A stretch of 64,000 bases of DNA from Chlamydiota bacterium (GTDB taxonomy: Bacteria; Chlamydiota; Chlamydiia; Chlamydiales; Rhabdochlamydiaceae): assembly GCA_021772335.1 (NCBI GenBank), contig JAJFMD010000002.1:166238-230237 (forward strand). Direction: 5' to 3'. The translations under genes were made by a program, and so were the position numbers. The notes beneath the pieces were generated by a model. The model was not told where the DNA came from and searched no databases. It saw only the letters and a program-made list of their open reading frames with translations. Shown in pieces: positions 26,937 through 35,399 of this stretch. Position 1 is the first letter of the stretch. Each line of letters starts with the position of its first letter.

Positions 26937-27362
26937 ATGAGTAAGAAAAAAAGCCGTGCAATAAAAATCGCTGCGACAGCTTGTTCATTAACTTTAGCAG
27001 CTGGTGCTTTAACTGCAGCTCAAGAAGCTAAAGCTGAAGAACAGCTCGAGTTTAATGCACTTGGATGTGGAGATGCTGTGCGTGAGGATCTAGTCTCTGG
27101 TGATGCAGAAATTGCTGAAAACACTGAAGCTGCTGGATGGTTTGACAATAACAACAATGGCAAACCTAAAAATGGCAAAAATGGTAAAAATGGCAAAGGA
27201 AACGGAAAAGAAGGTTCTTGCGGTGAGGATTCACCTAGTGAAGGCTCTTGCGGAGAAGGTTCTTGCGGTGAGGATTCGCCTAGTGAAGGCTCTTGCGGTG
27301 AGGGTTCACCTAGTGAAGGCTCTTGCGGAGAAAAACCTAAACCTAAGGGCAACGGCTATTAA
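26937..27362 (+). CDS. Exported RiPP precursor, HvfA-like, with five GSCGE motifs
   Basis: 141 residues from ATG 26937, chosen over an upstream ATG at 26916 because TGAGGA precedes it and a clean signal peptide follows (SKKKSRAIKIAATACSLTLA, AAGALTAAQEAKAEE). After a middle stretch with one Cys (FNALGCGDAVREDLVSGD) comes an Asn/Gly/Lys linker and then five copies of GSCGE, four preceded by (K/S)EG, in a repeating EGSCGEDSPS pattern, with the tail EKPKPKGNGY. HvfA of Haemophilus carries EGKCG motifs whose cysteines an MNIO enzyme turns into copper-binding oxazolone/thioamide groups; the gene next door encodes such an enzyme. Modification here is inferred. The stop is 3 bp before that gene. Confidence 0.85.
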   Translation: MSKKKSRAIKIAATACSLTLAAGALTAAQEAKAEEQLEFNALGCGDAVREDLVSGDAEIAENTEAAGWFDNNNNGKPKNGKNGKNGKGNGKEGSCGEDSPSEGSCGEGSCGEDSPSEGSCGEGSPSEGSCGEKPKPKGNGY

Positions 27363-27365
27363 TCG

Positions 27366-28202
27366 ATGAAAATTCGCCAAGTTGGAATTGGATTTCGGGA
27401 TAGTATTTCTGATAAATTACTCGAGCTTGAGGAAGGCAAACCCGCCTTCCTCGAACTCGCTCCTGAAAACTGGATGGGTATAGGCGGAGCATTAGGAAAG
27501 ATTCTCAGCCGTGCTGCCGCAAAATATCAAATTACCTGTCACGGACTTTCTTTATCTCTTGGAAGTACAGCTCCTCTTGATTGGGATTTTCTACGTGAAC
27601 TCAAGGAATTTCTTAATCGATTCAATGTAAAAATTTATTCAGAACATTTAAGCTTTACACAATGTGAAAATGCTCATCTTTATGAATTAATGCCTCTTCC
27701 TTTTCAGGAAAAAGCTGTTAAGCATATTGCTGAGAGAATTCGGACTGTTCAGGATTTTCTTGAAAGGCGAATAGCTATTGAGAATGTCTCCTATTACACA
27801 CCTGTTGAAGCTGAGATGGATGAAGCGACATTTATCAACAGTGTCATTCATGAAGCGGATTGCGATCTATTGCTCGATGTTAATAATGTCTATGTCAATA
27901 GCTTCAATCACAAATACAATGCGACTGAGTTTTTAAATAAGCTCGACCTCTCCCGCGTTGCATATATCCATATGGCCGGGCACGAAATGCGCGATGATGA
28001 TCTTATTATCGATACACATGGAAACCCAATTATCGATCCAGTTTACGATCTCTTTCGCATAGCCATTGCTAAAATTGAGCCTGTGCCAGTTCTTTTAGAA
28101 CGCGATTATAACCTTGGCAACTTTGATCAAATACTTGGCGAGCTCAAGATGCTACAAAAAATTACTGAAGAAGTGTGGATTAAAGAATATGCTCACTCTT
28201 GA
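27366..28202 (+). CDS. DUF692 multinuclear non-heme iron oxidase (MNIO), HvfB/BufB-like
   Basis: 278 residues, a TIM-barrel enzyme that uses two or three iron ions to oxidise cysteine side chains of a precursor peptide. Metal-ligand segments of the family are all visible: APENWMG near residue 32, HGLSLSLGS, IYSEHLSF, IAIENVSYY, LLLDVNNVYVNS, YIHMAGHE and TIDTHGNP-like DTHGNPIIDPV, with LLERDYN closing. The length is typical (about 280). It begins 3 bp after the precursor stop and overlaps the DUF2063 gene by 14 nt, so the order precursor-MNIO-DUF2063-DoxX is that of hvfABCD and bufferin operons. Reaction inferred from family; cytosolic. Confidence 0.92.
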   Translation: MKIRQVGIGFRDSISDKLLELEEGKPAFLELAPENWMGIGGALGKILSRAAAKYQITCHGLSLSLGSTAPLDWDFLRELKEFLNRFNVKIYSEHLSFTQCENAHLYELMPLPFQEKAVKHIAERIRTVQDFLERRIAIENVSYYTPVEAEMDEATFINSVIHEADCDLLLDVNNVYVNSFNHKYNATEFLNKLDLSRVAYIHMAGHEMRDDDLIIDTHGNPIIDPVYDLFRIAIAKIEPVPVLLERDYNLGNFDQILGELKMLQKITEEVWIKEYAHS

Positions 28203-28941
28203 CGAAGTGCATCACAAACAAAACTCGTTTGCCAAAGCCTGTCGCACTGGCAATATATCAGAAAAGCTCAATATCAATGAAAAGCGTATCCCGATCTACC
28301 ATAACATGATTTTTTCAAATATTGAAAAATATTTAAAATACGCCTATCCAATCACCTACGATCTATTAAGTAAAAAGCAGTGGGATCAGCTCACTTATGA
28401 ATTTGTCACTGAGCATGATTGTACAACAGCAGCGTTTCGTAAAATGCCAAAAGAACTGTGCATCTTTGTAAAAAAACGCAACTATGCTAAGGAATTTCAA
28501 ATTCCATATCTCGACGATTTACTTCTATTTGAATGGTTGGAGATTGAAGTTCATCAAATGCCCGATCAAACATTTGAAAAACACCGTGTGATTGGAGATG
28601 TTCTTAAAGATCAATTACTTCTCAATCCCGAATTTATTCTCTATCGCTTTTCATATCCGGTATTTAAAAAGCACCCTCTTCCAAAAGAAACAAATGCAGG
28701 GTCATATCCCCTATTTATCTATCGACATCCCGATACTTTAAATGTGCATTTTATCAGCCTTTCTCCCTTTTTTGCTACTGTGATTCAAGAGTTAACTCAA
28801 AAAAGTTCAAGTGGTAAGGCTGTTTTAAAAAAAGTTCTAAAAGCTCATCCAATAGCAGATGAAAATAAAGTGTTTTCAACTGGAAAAGCATTTTTTGAGT
28901 CACTACTGAAAGAAAGAGCAATTTACGGTTTTCAACTCTGA
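28189..28941 (+). CDS. DUF2063 partner protein, HvfC/BufC-like
   Basis: 250 residues from ATG 28189, which overlaps the MNIO gene; a longer frame from 28114 is inside that gene and rejected. It opens with LDEVHHKQNSFAKAC and then RIPIYHNMIFSNIEKYLKYAYPI, the characteristic start of DUF2063 proteins (YRNN...L...YP). The middle holds LDDLLLFEWLEIEV. DUF2063 proteins partner DUF692 enzymes and are thought to present the precursor or recognise its leader. It is followed 8 bp later by the DoxX gene. Confidence 0.85.
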   Translation: MLTLDEVHHKQNSFAKACRTGNISEKLNINEKRIPIYHNMIFSNIEKYLKYAYPITYDLLSKKQWDQLTYEFVTEHDCTTAAFRKMPKELCIFVKKRNYAKEFQIPYLDDLLLFEWLEIEVHQMPDQTFEKHRVIGDVLKDQLLLNPEFILYRFSYPVFKKHPLPKETNAGSYPLFIYRHPDTLNVHFISLSPFFATVIQELTQKSSSGKAVLKKVLKAHPIADENKVFSTGKAFFESLLKERAIYGFQL

Positions 28942-28949
28942 GGTTATTT

Positions 28950-29405
28950 ATGCGACACATTTGTTATCAAATTATTCTAGGGCTCAACAAATTACGTCAT
29001 TTCCCTTTGCTATTTTTTAGGCTAATACTCTCCTATGGATTTTTCAAACCAGCAATGATGAAAATTAACAACTTACCGGCCACTATCAAATTCTTCCAAA
29101 CGATTGGAATTCCTTTTCCAGAACTAGGAGCATGGCTTGCTATGATTACTGAAGCTTCTGGTGTCATTCTTTTATTTTTAGGGCTATTTACGCGCTTAAT
29201 CTCTCTTCCAATGATGTTTCTACTCGGCGTTGCTATATCAACTGTACATTGGAAGTATGGTTTTTCAGCGGGAGCTAATGGGTATGAAATCCCACTCTAC
29301 TATCTTGCGATGCTCTTTGCCCTATTTATACTTGGACCAGGAGGAATCAGCATCGACGCAATCATCCGCAAAAAATGGATTAAAAGCTCTCATCCGAAAG
29401 ATTAA
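28950..29405 (+). CDS. DoxX-family membrane protein, HvfD-like
   Basis: 151 residues, four membrane helices. FFRLILSYGFFKPAMMKI and IPFPELGAWLAMITEASGVI are the DoxX hallmark segments, followed by LFTRLISLPMMFLLGVA and ILGPGGISIDAIIRKKW. DoxX proteins are quinone-linked or accessory membrane proteins; one belongs to many DUF692/DUF2063 RiPP clusters, where its exact role is not settled. AGGTTA precedes the ATG. The stop overlaps the convergent transporter gene by 4 bp. Confidence 0.88.
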   Translation: MRHICYQIILGLNKLRHFPLLFFRLILSYGFFKPAMMKINNLPATIKFFQTIGIPFPELGAWLAMITEASGVILLFLGLFTRLISLPMMFLLGVAISTVHWKYGFSAGANGYEIPLYYLAMLFALFILGPGGISIDAIIRKKWIKSSHPKD

Positions 29406-31630
29406 GATGCTCGAAAAATCTTGGAAAACTCAAAACTGCGTCCGTTAAATACGAAAACGATAAGAGGCAGATCCTTTAGTGAACGATTGAGGCGAACAAA
29501 GTTACTATGAAACTCTTCTTTACTCTCATCTTCTTTTATTGTGCGCAGACCAACTAGAACAAGATTGCTTTTGGAAGAAAAATGCTCAATTAAAGTTCGT
29601 TGTTTTTCAACAGGCTCAGAAGAAACAAAGACTTCTGGTTTAATATCAATTCGGCTGGTTTCTATAAAGTTTTGTAAGTACTTTAAACGAGATTCTCTTG
29701 CAAGCTCATCTTTAGCTATGCTTTTTAAGTAAATTACAGCCTTTCTCCAGCTAGGATTACGCTGAAGCATCTGTGCAAGAATCAACATTAAGTCATTATT
29801 TTCTCTATCTTTCTCATCCCACCATATATCAATTTGAGTAATTTTTCTTTCAACTATAGATTCTTCATTTTCTCGAACAACTAATAAATTGCGCTTTAGA
29901 CTACTTGCAAGACTCGTGACTTCTCCCAGATTTAAAAGGTTTTCCACCTGGTGAGAACTTAAAACCATTGTATCTGGGGTTATAGGTCCAAGACCGTAGC
30001 TTGTCATTAATTTCGCAATCCCGGAGCCAAAACTTGCGGCAGCACAAATTTCAACAAGAGCCTGTATCTTTTTTTGGCGCAATGAACGACGCAATTTCAG
30101 CTGAGCTCCCTGTAAACGCTCAGTCGAGGTATCTTCCTCAGACAGAATAGATGCCATTGTAATAAAGCCTTTAGTGCGACTAATCGAAGATGCAAATTGC
30201 ATTAAAGGAGTTGAGTCAACGCCTTCCTCAGAAAACACTAAAAAGTTTGGTCTCCATGTACGCAACGATGGCTTCGCATAATTCAAACGGTAAATTGCAA
30301 AGCGTGAGAAAAACATTAAAATCCCATTGCGAATATCATCAAGATCGCTTGAGAGCTTTCTTCTGCGCATTACTGCATAGATGAATAAGACAAAAAAGAC
30401 CGCACAAAAACTTGTTCCTGCATCAATCATAAACATCGCAATAAGACAGAGAGCTGCTCCTAAAAGAGAAACATAAGAAGGAACGCGAAACTTTGGTCGC
30501 CAGCTAGCGCTTTCAATAAACTCTTCCAGACCAGTTGCTAAATTGAGCATTCCATAAGCAATCAATATAAACATACTCATTACAGAGATAAGCAGATTCA
30601 AATTTCCGAAATAAATGGCTATAGCTACAAGTGAAAAAGTTATTATCGCAGCAACCCGAGGATTATTCTGAGACCCGTGTCCTTCGCCAATTTTACCTGG
30701 CAATACACCATCATTAGCGATTGCCTGCAATGTGCGTGGAGCTGCTAAAAACCCGCCCAGTGCACATGATAGAACAGTCATCCAAATACCAAATGAAATT
30801 AGCATAGGAAACCTAGTAAGAGAAAAAACAATCAGAGGATCATTAATTAAAGCGAGTCTAGGAACATGGCTATCAAAATGCCAAGTCATTCCAAGATAAA
30901 TGACATATCCAATCACTACAGCAGCAATACAGCCTAAAGGCAACGAGCGTTTAGAATTTTTTAAATTACCCGATAAAGCGACTCCTGCTTCAACGCCAGT
31001 AACTGCAGGGAAAAAAAAGGCGAATGCTTTCCAAAATGAAAAAGATTCTGCACTTTGTTCAGGAATAACATAATCAACTGGAAGTCCCCTTCCCCATATA
31101 ATAAAAAGCACAGGCAAAACTGATAAAATAAGAAAAACCAATTGAGCTTTTAAAGCAGCCTTTGCAGATGTCGTCGCTACAAAAAAGAGCACAAGAGCTA
31201 CACTTAATCCCAATATTTTAGGGTTGACAAATGGAATAAAGTGTTGAAAAGATTCAACAAAACCAATCGTGCCCAGAGCAATTGTCATTACCTGAGTAAT
31301 ATATAGTGCCAAGCCTATTGCACTACCCATCTCCATTCCAAAAGATCGAGAGATCACATAATACAGACCTCCCCCTCCAATGCGCATATTCGTCACAACA
31401 GCAGAAAGAGAAAAAACCGTAATTAAAGTAATAAGGGAAGAAAATGAAATCACGGCAGTCATCTTATACAAACCAGTATTGCCGAGGATCCAGCCGAGTC
31501 TTAAATATAGAATAACACCAAACATCACAGTCATGATCGGAAGAAAGACACCTATAAAAGTGCCAAGCTGATCAGATTCAGATTCTTTATTGCTTGAAAA
31601 GATATTGCCAATAGCCATTTTAATATTCAT
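29402..31630 (-). CDS. Cation-chloride-cotransporter-like APC permease
   Basis: 742 residues. The N-terminal 430 form an APC-fold membrane domain with 12 helices; FGVILYLRLGWILGNTGL, the GGGLYYVISRSFGMEMGSAIG segment and FFPAVTGVEAGVALSGNLKN match the Na-K-Cl/K-Cl cotransporter (SLC12) family rather than ordinary amino-acid permeases. The C-terminal 300 residues are a cytosolic domain with a universal-stress-like fold region (NLLVVRENEES, LVLVGLRTIKEDESKEE), also as in bacterial members. Ion specificity cannot be read from sequence. An ATG at 31618 is an alternative start. Confidence 0.8.
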   Translation of the reverse strand: MNIKMAIGNIFSSNKESESDQLGTFIGVFLPIMTVMFGVILYLRLGWILGNTGLYKMTAVISFSSLITLITVFSLSAVVTNMRIGGGGLYYVISRSFGMEMGSAIGLALYITQVMTIALGTIGFVESFQHFIPFVNPKILGLSVALVLFFVATTSAKAALKAQLVFLILSVLPVLFIIWGRGLPVDYVIPEQSAESFSFWKAFAFFFPAVTGVEAGVALSGNLKNSKRSLPLGCIAAVVIGYVIYLGMTWHFDSHVPRLALINDPLIVFSLTRFPMLISFGIWMTVLSCALGGFLAAPRTLQAIANDGVLPGKIGEGHGSQNNPRVAAIITFSLVAIAIYFGNLNLLISVMSMFILIAYGMLNLATGLEEFIESASWRPKFRVPSYVSLLGAALCLIAMFMIDAGTSFCAVFFVLFIYAVMRRRKLSSDLDDIRNGILMFFSRFAIYRLNYAKPSLRTWRPNFLVFSEEGVDSTPLMQFASSISRTKGFITMASILSEEDTSTERLQGAQLKLRRSLRQKKIQALVEICAAASFGSGIAKLMTSYGLGPITPDTMVLSSHQVENLLNLGEVTSLASSLKRNLLVVRENEESIVERKITQIDIWWDEKDRENNDLMLILAQMLQRNPSWRKAVIYLKSIAKDELARESRLKYLQNFIETSRIDIKPEVFVSSEPVEKQRTLIEHFSSKSNLVLVGLRTIKEDESKEEFHSNFVRLNRSLKDLPLIVFVFNGRSFEFSKIFRAS

Positions 31631-31715
31631 TTGTGGAGTGAGAACCTCTGACTTGAAAATAATGTTTTATAAACTGATACTATACGATCGCATTTATGTC
31701 ACTGGAGACCACGCT

Positions 31716-32447
31716 GTGAAGTTCATTCCAACTATAATACTTTTATTTTCCGCTTCATTTCCTCTGCATTCAAGACTAATTCCTGAACTAGAAAAATACA
31801 CCCCGATTCTAAAAGATTATGAATGGATCAAATTTGAATTGCGATCAGCAAAGACATATCAAGATTATATTAACATCCTTTCTTATTTTCACCAGAAATC
31901 TTTATACCTAATTAAACTTAAAAATTGGAATGAGGTTAGAGAAATTGCAGAGAAAGGGATAAAAATTGCTAGCTTAATAGACCATCTCCCCTATCAAATG
32001 CGCTTTAAAAATAATTATATCTGTTCTTTGTTCCAAATGAACCAAGGAACATCAAAGCACTGTTTAAGAGCTATAGAGGAATTTGAACAGATCGCTGTTA
32101 ATTCAGCAGATGCATCTCTAATGGTATACGCTCTTTGCCATCGCGCTTACCGTCTGTCCGAAAAAATCAAAAGCGCTAAAACCTCAAATAAATTTAAAAA
32201 CAAGAAACTTCTCAAAACCACTTATATTTCTCATCACCTCAACACTGCCCGAGAAACAATTACTGCCGCTTATCGATTAGCAAATAACTCATCAGATCTA
32301 TTGATCAAAATCCATCATACAATGGCAAAAATCGAACAAGAAGATCCTCAAGGAGATAAGGATCTAGAAATTGAAATGCTTTCACTTGTCGATGAGAGTT
32401 TATCTAAAACTGGGGAAGATATTGATCCCATGTTTTGGATGCCCTGA
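31716..32447 (+). CDS. Secreted protein of unknown function, paralogue 1 (ends in FWMP)
   Basis: 243 residues from GTG 31716, chosen because GGAG lies before it and it yields a signal peptide (VKFIPTIILLFSASFPLHS); in-frame upstream starts give a poor N-terminus. The mature part is helical. YLIKLKNWNEVREIAEKGIK followed by IASLIDHLPYQMRFKNNYI aligns with the next gene's WKVIKEENWLSVLDIANEGI and YYARFLNHYIWAYYF, and both proteins end in FWMP. The pattern resembles TPR/SEL1-like helical pairs, but I recognise no named family. The pair is on the plus strand, and the promoter of this gene would overlap the start of the permease gene. Confidence 0.7.
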   Translation: MKFIPTIILLFSASFPLHSRLIPELEKYTPILKDYEWIKFELRSAKTYQDYINILSYFHQKSLYLIKLKNWNEVREIAEKGIKIASLIDHLPYQMRFKNNYICSLFQMNQGTSKHCLRAIEEFEQIAVNSADASLMVYALCHRAYRLSEKIKSAKTSNKFKNKKLLKTTYISHHLNTARETITAAYRLANNSSDLLIKIHHTMAKIEQEDPQGDKDLEIEMLSLVDESLSKTGEDIDPMFWMP

Positions 32448-32548
32448 TTAGAAAAAAGGTTTGGCAAAAAATTACTTAACAAACGACTATGGTTTCTTAA
32501 CATTTTCTTAAAGAGATTGACGCACAATCTATAATAGAAGAGGGTTTT

Positions 32549-33235
32549 ATGATCGGTCGATTTTTTATTCTTTTGCTCACTATAGCTTCTCTTGGTTATG
32601 CAAAAGATCCAATCCTCCAGCAAAATTTTCGCGAAATCAATGAAAGAGATTTACAAGAGCTCTATAGTGAATCATGGAAAGTGATTAAAGAGGAAAACTG
32701 GCTCTCTGTTCTCGATATCGCAAATGAAGGAATTAAAGCAGCAAAAGCATTCCATTATGATAAATATTATGCGCGCTTTCTAAACCACTATATCTGGGCC
32801 TATTACTTCATCAGTTGTGATGAAGCAAAAAAATATTGCGCCATGTATGACCACTATACTGAAGAATATAGAAAAATATCTGCTAAACTCGGCGCCGAAT
32901 TTTTAATTTGCTACTATTTTTTTAATGCAATTGATGCGATCGATGAAGCATTTTATGCTCAAATCATCAACGACTTAAAAATTCACAGCCTCTACATTGA
33001 AATGGGTAAGGAATATCTTAAAAAATCAGAAGCAAATTATGACCCCAATAAAGGATATTTTGGATTAAAACTAAAACTGCTTTTCCTAAAATGGCAAATC
33101 CAAAACACCAGTATGTTTATCAATGAAAAGGAAAAGAAACTCGCTTTAAAAGATTATATTACAGAAAAAATGGCGCTACTCGACGATCATGATAATAAAA
33201 AGAACCATTATTACGTCTATTTCTGGATGCCCTAA
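32549..33235 (+). CDS. Secreted protein of unknown function, paralogue 2 (ends in FWMP)
   Basis: 228 residues with a clear signal peptide (MIGRFFILLLTIASLGYA, cleavage before KDP). The mature protein is helical and rich in Tyr, Lys and Glu. It shares the WxxVxxIAxxGIK helical unit and the C-terminal FWMP with the preceding gene, so the two arose by duplication. GAGGG precedes the ATG. Function unknown; periplasmic or exported by prediction. Confidence 0.75.
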   Translation: MIGRFFILLLTIASLGYAKDPILQQNFREINERDLQELYSESWKVIKEENWLSVLDIANEGIKAAKAFHYDKYYARFLNHYIWAYYFISCDEAKKYCAMYDHYTEEYRKISAKLGAEFLICYYFFNAIDAIDEAFYAQIINDLKIHSLYIEMGKEYLKKSEANYDPNKGYFGLKLKLLFLKWQIQNTSMFINEKEKKLALKDYITEKMALLDDHDNKKNHYYVYFWMP

Positions 33236-33256
33236 AAAGCGCAGATGGGTTTTGAA

Positions 33257-34477
33257 CTAGCAACCCGAAGAAAATAAAAATGGGATCTCCATCTCTGCTT
33301 TTGTCAGACCGCCATGAGCAGCTAAGAATACTTGACGAAAGCGAGGAGGGTCATGCCACCATACCGCTTCACCTTCATAAGGTAATATAATAAGATCTCC
33401 AATTTTATCTTGAAGAAGATCTCCCCTATCACCAAAAAATCCCTTGTTCAATAGATCATCTGAGCGATAAATCTCCGCTTTGCCCTTAAGTAAAGCTTGC
33501 AATTCTGCAGTTGCCTGATCAAGAGAGTTCTTATTAAGAAAAAGAAAAAAATCGCGACAAGACCCACAAGGAGCAATCAAATTCCCTTTAGAAGATTTCT
33601 TAATATAGAGCTCTTTGTTTTTCCATTCCTGGTTGAGGAAAACAGTTTTTTTGGGATCGACAGGAACCAAACCATGATCAGCAATCAGAATTGTAGCAAA
33701 ATCACCTTGAAGCTTTTCCTCTAAGGTTTTAAAGCATATATCAATAGCCTCTTCAAACTCGGGAGAATCGATCCCATAACGATGCGCGGCAGCATCGATT
33801 CCATCATAATAATAGAAGAAATAGCCTTTCTTTTGCTTTGTAAAATTAGTTAATTCATCTAAACCATCTGCAAGATTATCATAACCTATTAACTCAGAGC
33901 CCTTCATCATGTATCTTGAATAGGTCGACCCAACAATTTTTCGATTTAAAAAACAGTAAGAGTCAACAGGAAGCTTTTGATAGATCGTCTCATTAGGAAA
34001 AAGCTCTTTAGGTTCAATCTGCAAGCTATCGCGCCTTTTATCACCCGCAATCGCATAAGTTAAAGGACACATAACTTGATCTAATTTGGGTTCATAATAA
34101 AACCATTCAAATACGCCAGACTGAGAAGGTGTGAGTCCTGTATTAATTGTTGTGACATGGCATGCTGTTGTAGAAGGAAATTGCGAGGTGAGTTTTGATA
34201 CCATTCCTTTATCTAAAAAACGCTGTAAAAAAGGATAACGCTCGGCATAGCGCTCAAAAAACTTCCAACCAAATCCATCGATAAATAAGAGGACAACACG
34301 TTCATACTGATCATATTTCAAACAATCATCCGGAAGTCCTCCCTTCAATTTGGGATCAAATAAACGAGAAATTGTTTGAGGAACGTTAGAAAAACAATAT
34401 GAAGAATACAGTGGTTTGAGAAAATGATCACTAAACTGTGCTTGATGAACAACTTCTATCGATTTTTGATTAATCAT
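33257..34477 (-). CDS. Alkaline-phosphatase-superfamily phosphodiesterase/pyrophosphatase
   Basis: 406 residues, cytosolic by prediction. LFIDGFGWKFFERYAERYP gives the first metal Asp, FPSTTACHVTTINTGLTPSQ the nucleophile Thr, and ATILIADHGLVPV the second metal pair, as in type I phosphodiesterase/nucleotide pyrophosphatases. A late AAHGGLTKAEMEIPFLF His follows. The start overlaps the end of the dehydrogenase gene by 8 nt, so it is the last gene of a three-gene operon (ankyrin, dehydrogenase, phosphodiesterase). The substrate is unknown. Confidence 0.85.
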   Translation of the reverse strand: MINQKSIEVVHQAQFSDHFLKPLYSSYCFSNVPQTISRLFDPKLKGGLPDDCLKYDQYERVVLLFIDGFGWKFFERYAERYPFLQRFLDKGMVSKLTSQFPSTTACHVTTINTGLTPSQSGVFEWFYYEPKLDQVMCPLTYAIAGDKRRDSLQIEPKELFPNETIYQKLPVDSYCFLNRKIVGSTYSRYMMKGSELIGYDNLADGLDELTNFTKQKKGYFFYYYDGIDAAAHRYGIDSPEFEEAIDICFKTLEEKLQGDFATILIADHGLVPVDPKKTVFLNQEWKNKELYIKKSSKGNLIAPCGSCRDFFLFLNKNSLDQATAELQALLKGKAEIYRSDDLLNKGFFGDRGDLLQDKIGDLIILPYEGEAVWWHDPPRFRQVFLAAHGGLTKAEMEIPFLFSSGC

Positions 34478-35399
34478 GAAGCCCGTAGTGCTTTAAAATG
34501 TTTTCAGCAGCTCTAAGTGCCATTAATTCACGGCATTCTTTTGTTGCTGAACCAAGATGAGGAATAATCATACAATTACTTATTTTGCAAAGGGGATGTT
34601 CAGCAGGAAGCGGCTCGGGATCAGTTACATCAAGAGCAGCACCGCGAATTAGTCCCTCTTTTAGCGCTGCAGCAAGATCATCGCTCTTGATCACAGCCCC
34701 TCGCCCTACATTAATCAGCACCGGCTTTTTCTTCATCCTTTTCATTAAAGCTAAATCAAACATCCCTCTTGTTTCCGAAGTGAGAGGAAGATGAATCGAA
34801 ACATAATCAGCCTGCTCGCAAATTTGATCGAGAGAAGCCTGTTCAACTCCATTCTCCCCTTCTAATTCCCTACGGGCATAAAAGAGCACGCGCATTCCAA
34901 ACCCCAAAGCACGTTTAGCAACGGCTTTGCCTGTTCTACCATAACCAATAACAACAAATGTCTTTCCAGCCAGCTCTTCGCCAAGAAAAAGAAAAGGCTG
35001 CCACTCTTTCCAGTGACCTGCTCTAACATAATCCCTTGCATCAGGTATTTGGCGAATAAATGATAGGAAGAGGGCAAATGTCAAATCAGCCGTTGATTCC
35101 GTGACAACATCGAGCAAATTATAAACAGAGATCCCTAATGTAGCAGCTTTTTCAACATCGATATTATCAAGCCCTATCGCATAGTTTGATATCACTTCTA
35201 ATTTATCCGCATGTTCTAACACAGAACTTTGGAATGGATCAACAAAAGTGGATAGAATAACCTCGAAATTTTTTACCGCTTCCTTCAGCTCATCTTCGCG
35301 CATCGGGCGCTCTTGAATATGCTCTATAACGTCAAAATGCTTAGCAAGAAGTTCTTTAGCAACAGGATATAACTTTCGCGTTATCAATAGGCGCTTCAT
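34470..35399 (-). CDS. D-2-hydroxyacid dehydrogenase (glyoxylate/hydroxypyruvate reductase type)
   Basis: 310 residues from ATG 35399, which overlaps the ankyrin gene stop in an ATGA junction; an upstream frame to 35462 lies within that gene and is rejected. NAD(P)-dependent reduction of a 2-keto acid. The Rossmann motif is FVVIGYGRTGKAVAKRA, the substrate-side Arg is in LINVGRGAVIKSDDL, the Glu in LDVTDPEPLPAEHPL, and the catalytic His in MIIPHLGSAT. Wording resembles glyoxylate reductases more than SerA (no ACT domain). Substrate cannot be fixed from sequence. Confidence 0.9.
   Translation of the reverse strand: MKRLLITRKLYPVAKELLAKHFDVIEHIQERPMREDELKEAVKNFEVILSTFVDPFQSSVLEHADKLEVISNYAIGLDNIDVEKAATLGISVYNLLDVVTESTADLTFALFLSFIRQIPDARDYVRAGHWKEWQPFLFLGEELAGKTFVVIGYGRTGKAVAKRALGFGMRVLFYARRELEGENGVEQASLDQICEQADYVSIHLPLTSETRGMFDLALMKRMKKKPVLINVGRGAVIKSDDLAAALKEGLIRGAALDVTDPEPLPAEHPLCKISNCMIIPHLGSATKECRELMALRAAENILKHYGLHD

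Noticed and set aside
27210..27340. Short direct repeats resembling a CRISPR array
   Set aside because: The repeats are coding units (EGSCGE) in frame, with no unique spacers of even length.
27020..27352. Minus-strand frame of 110 codons across the RiPP precursor
   Set aside because: It mirrors the repeat of the precursor gene (a Pro/Ser/Gln repeat); it is a shadow of the plus-strand repeats.
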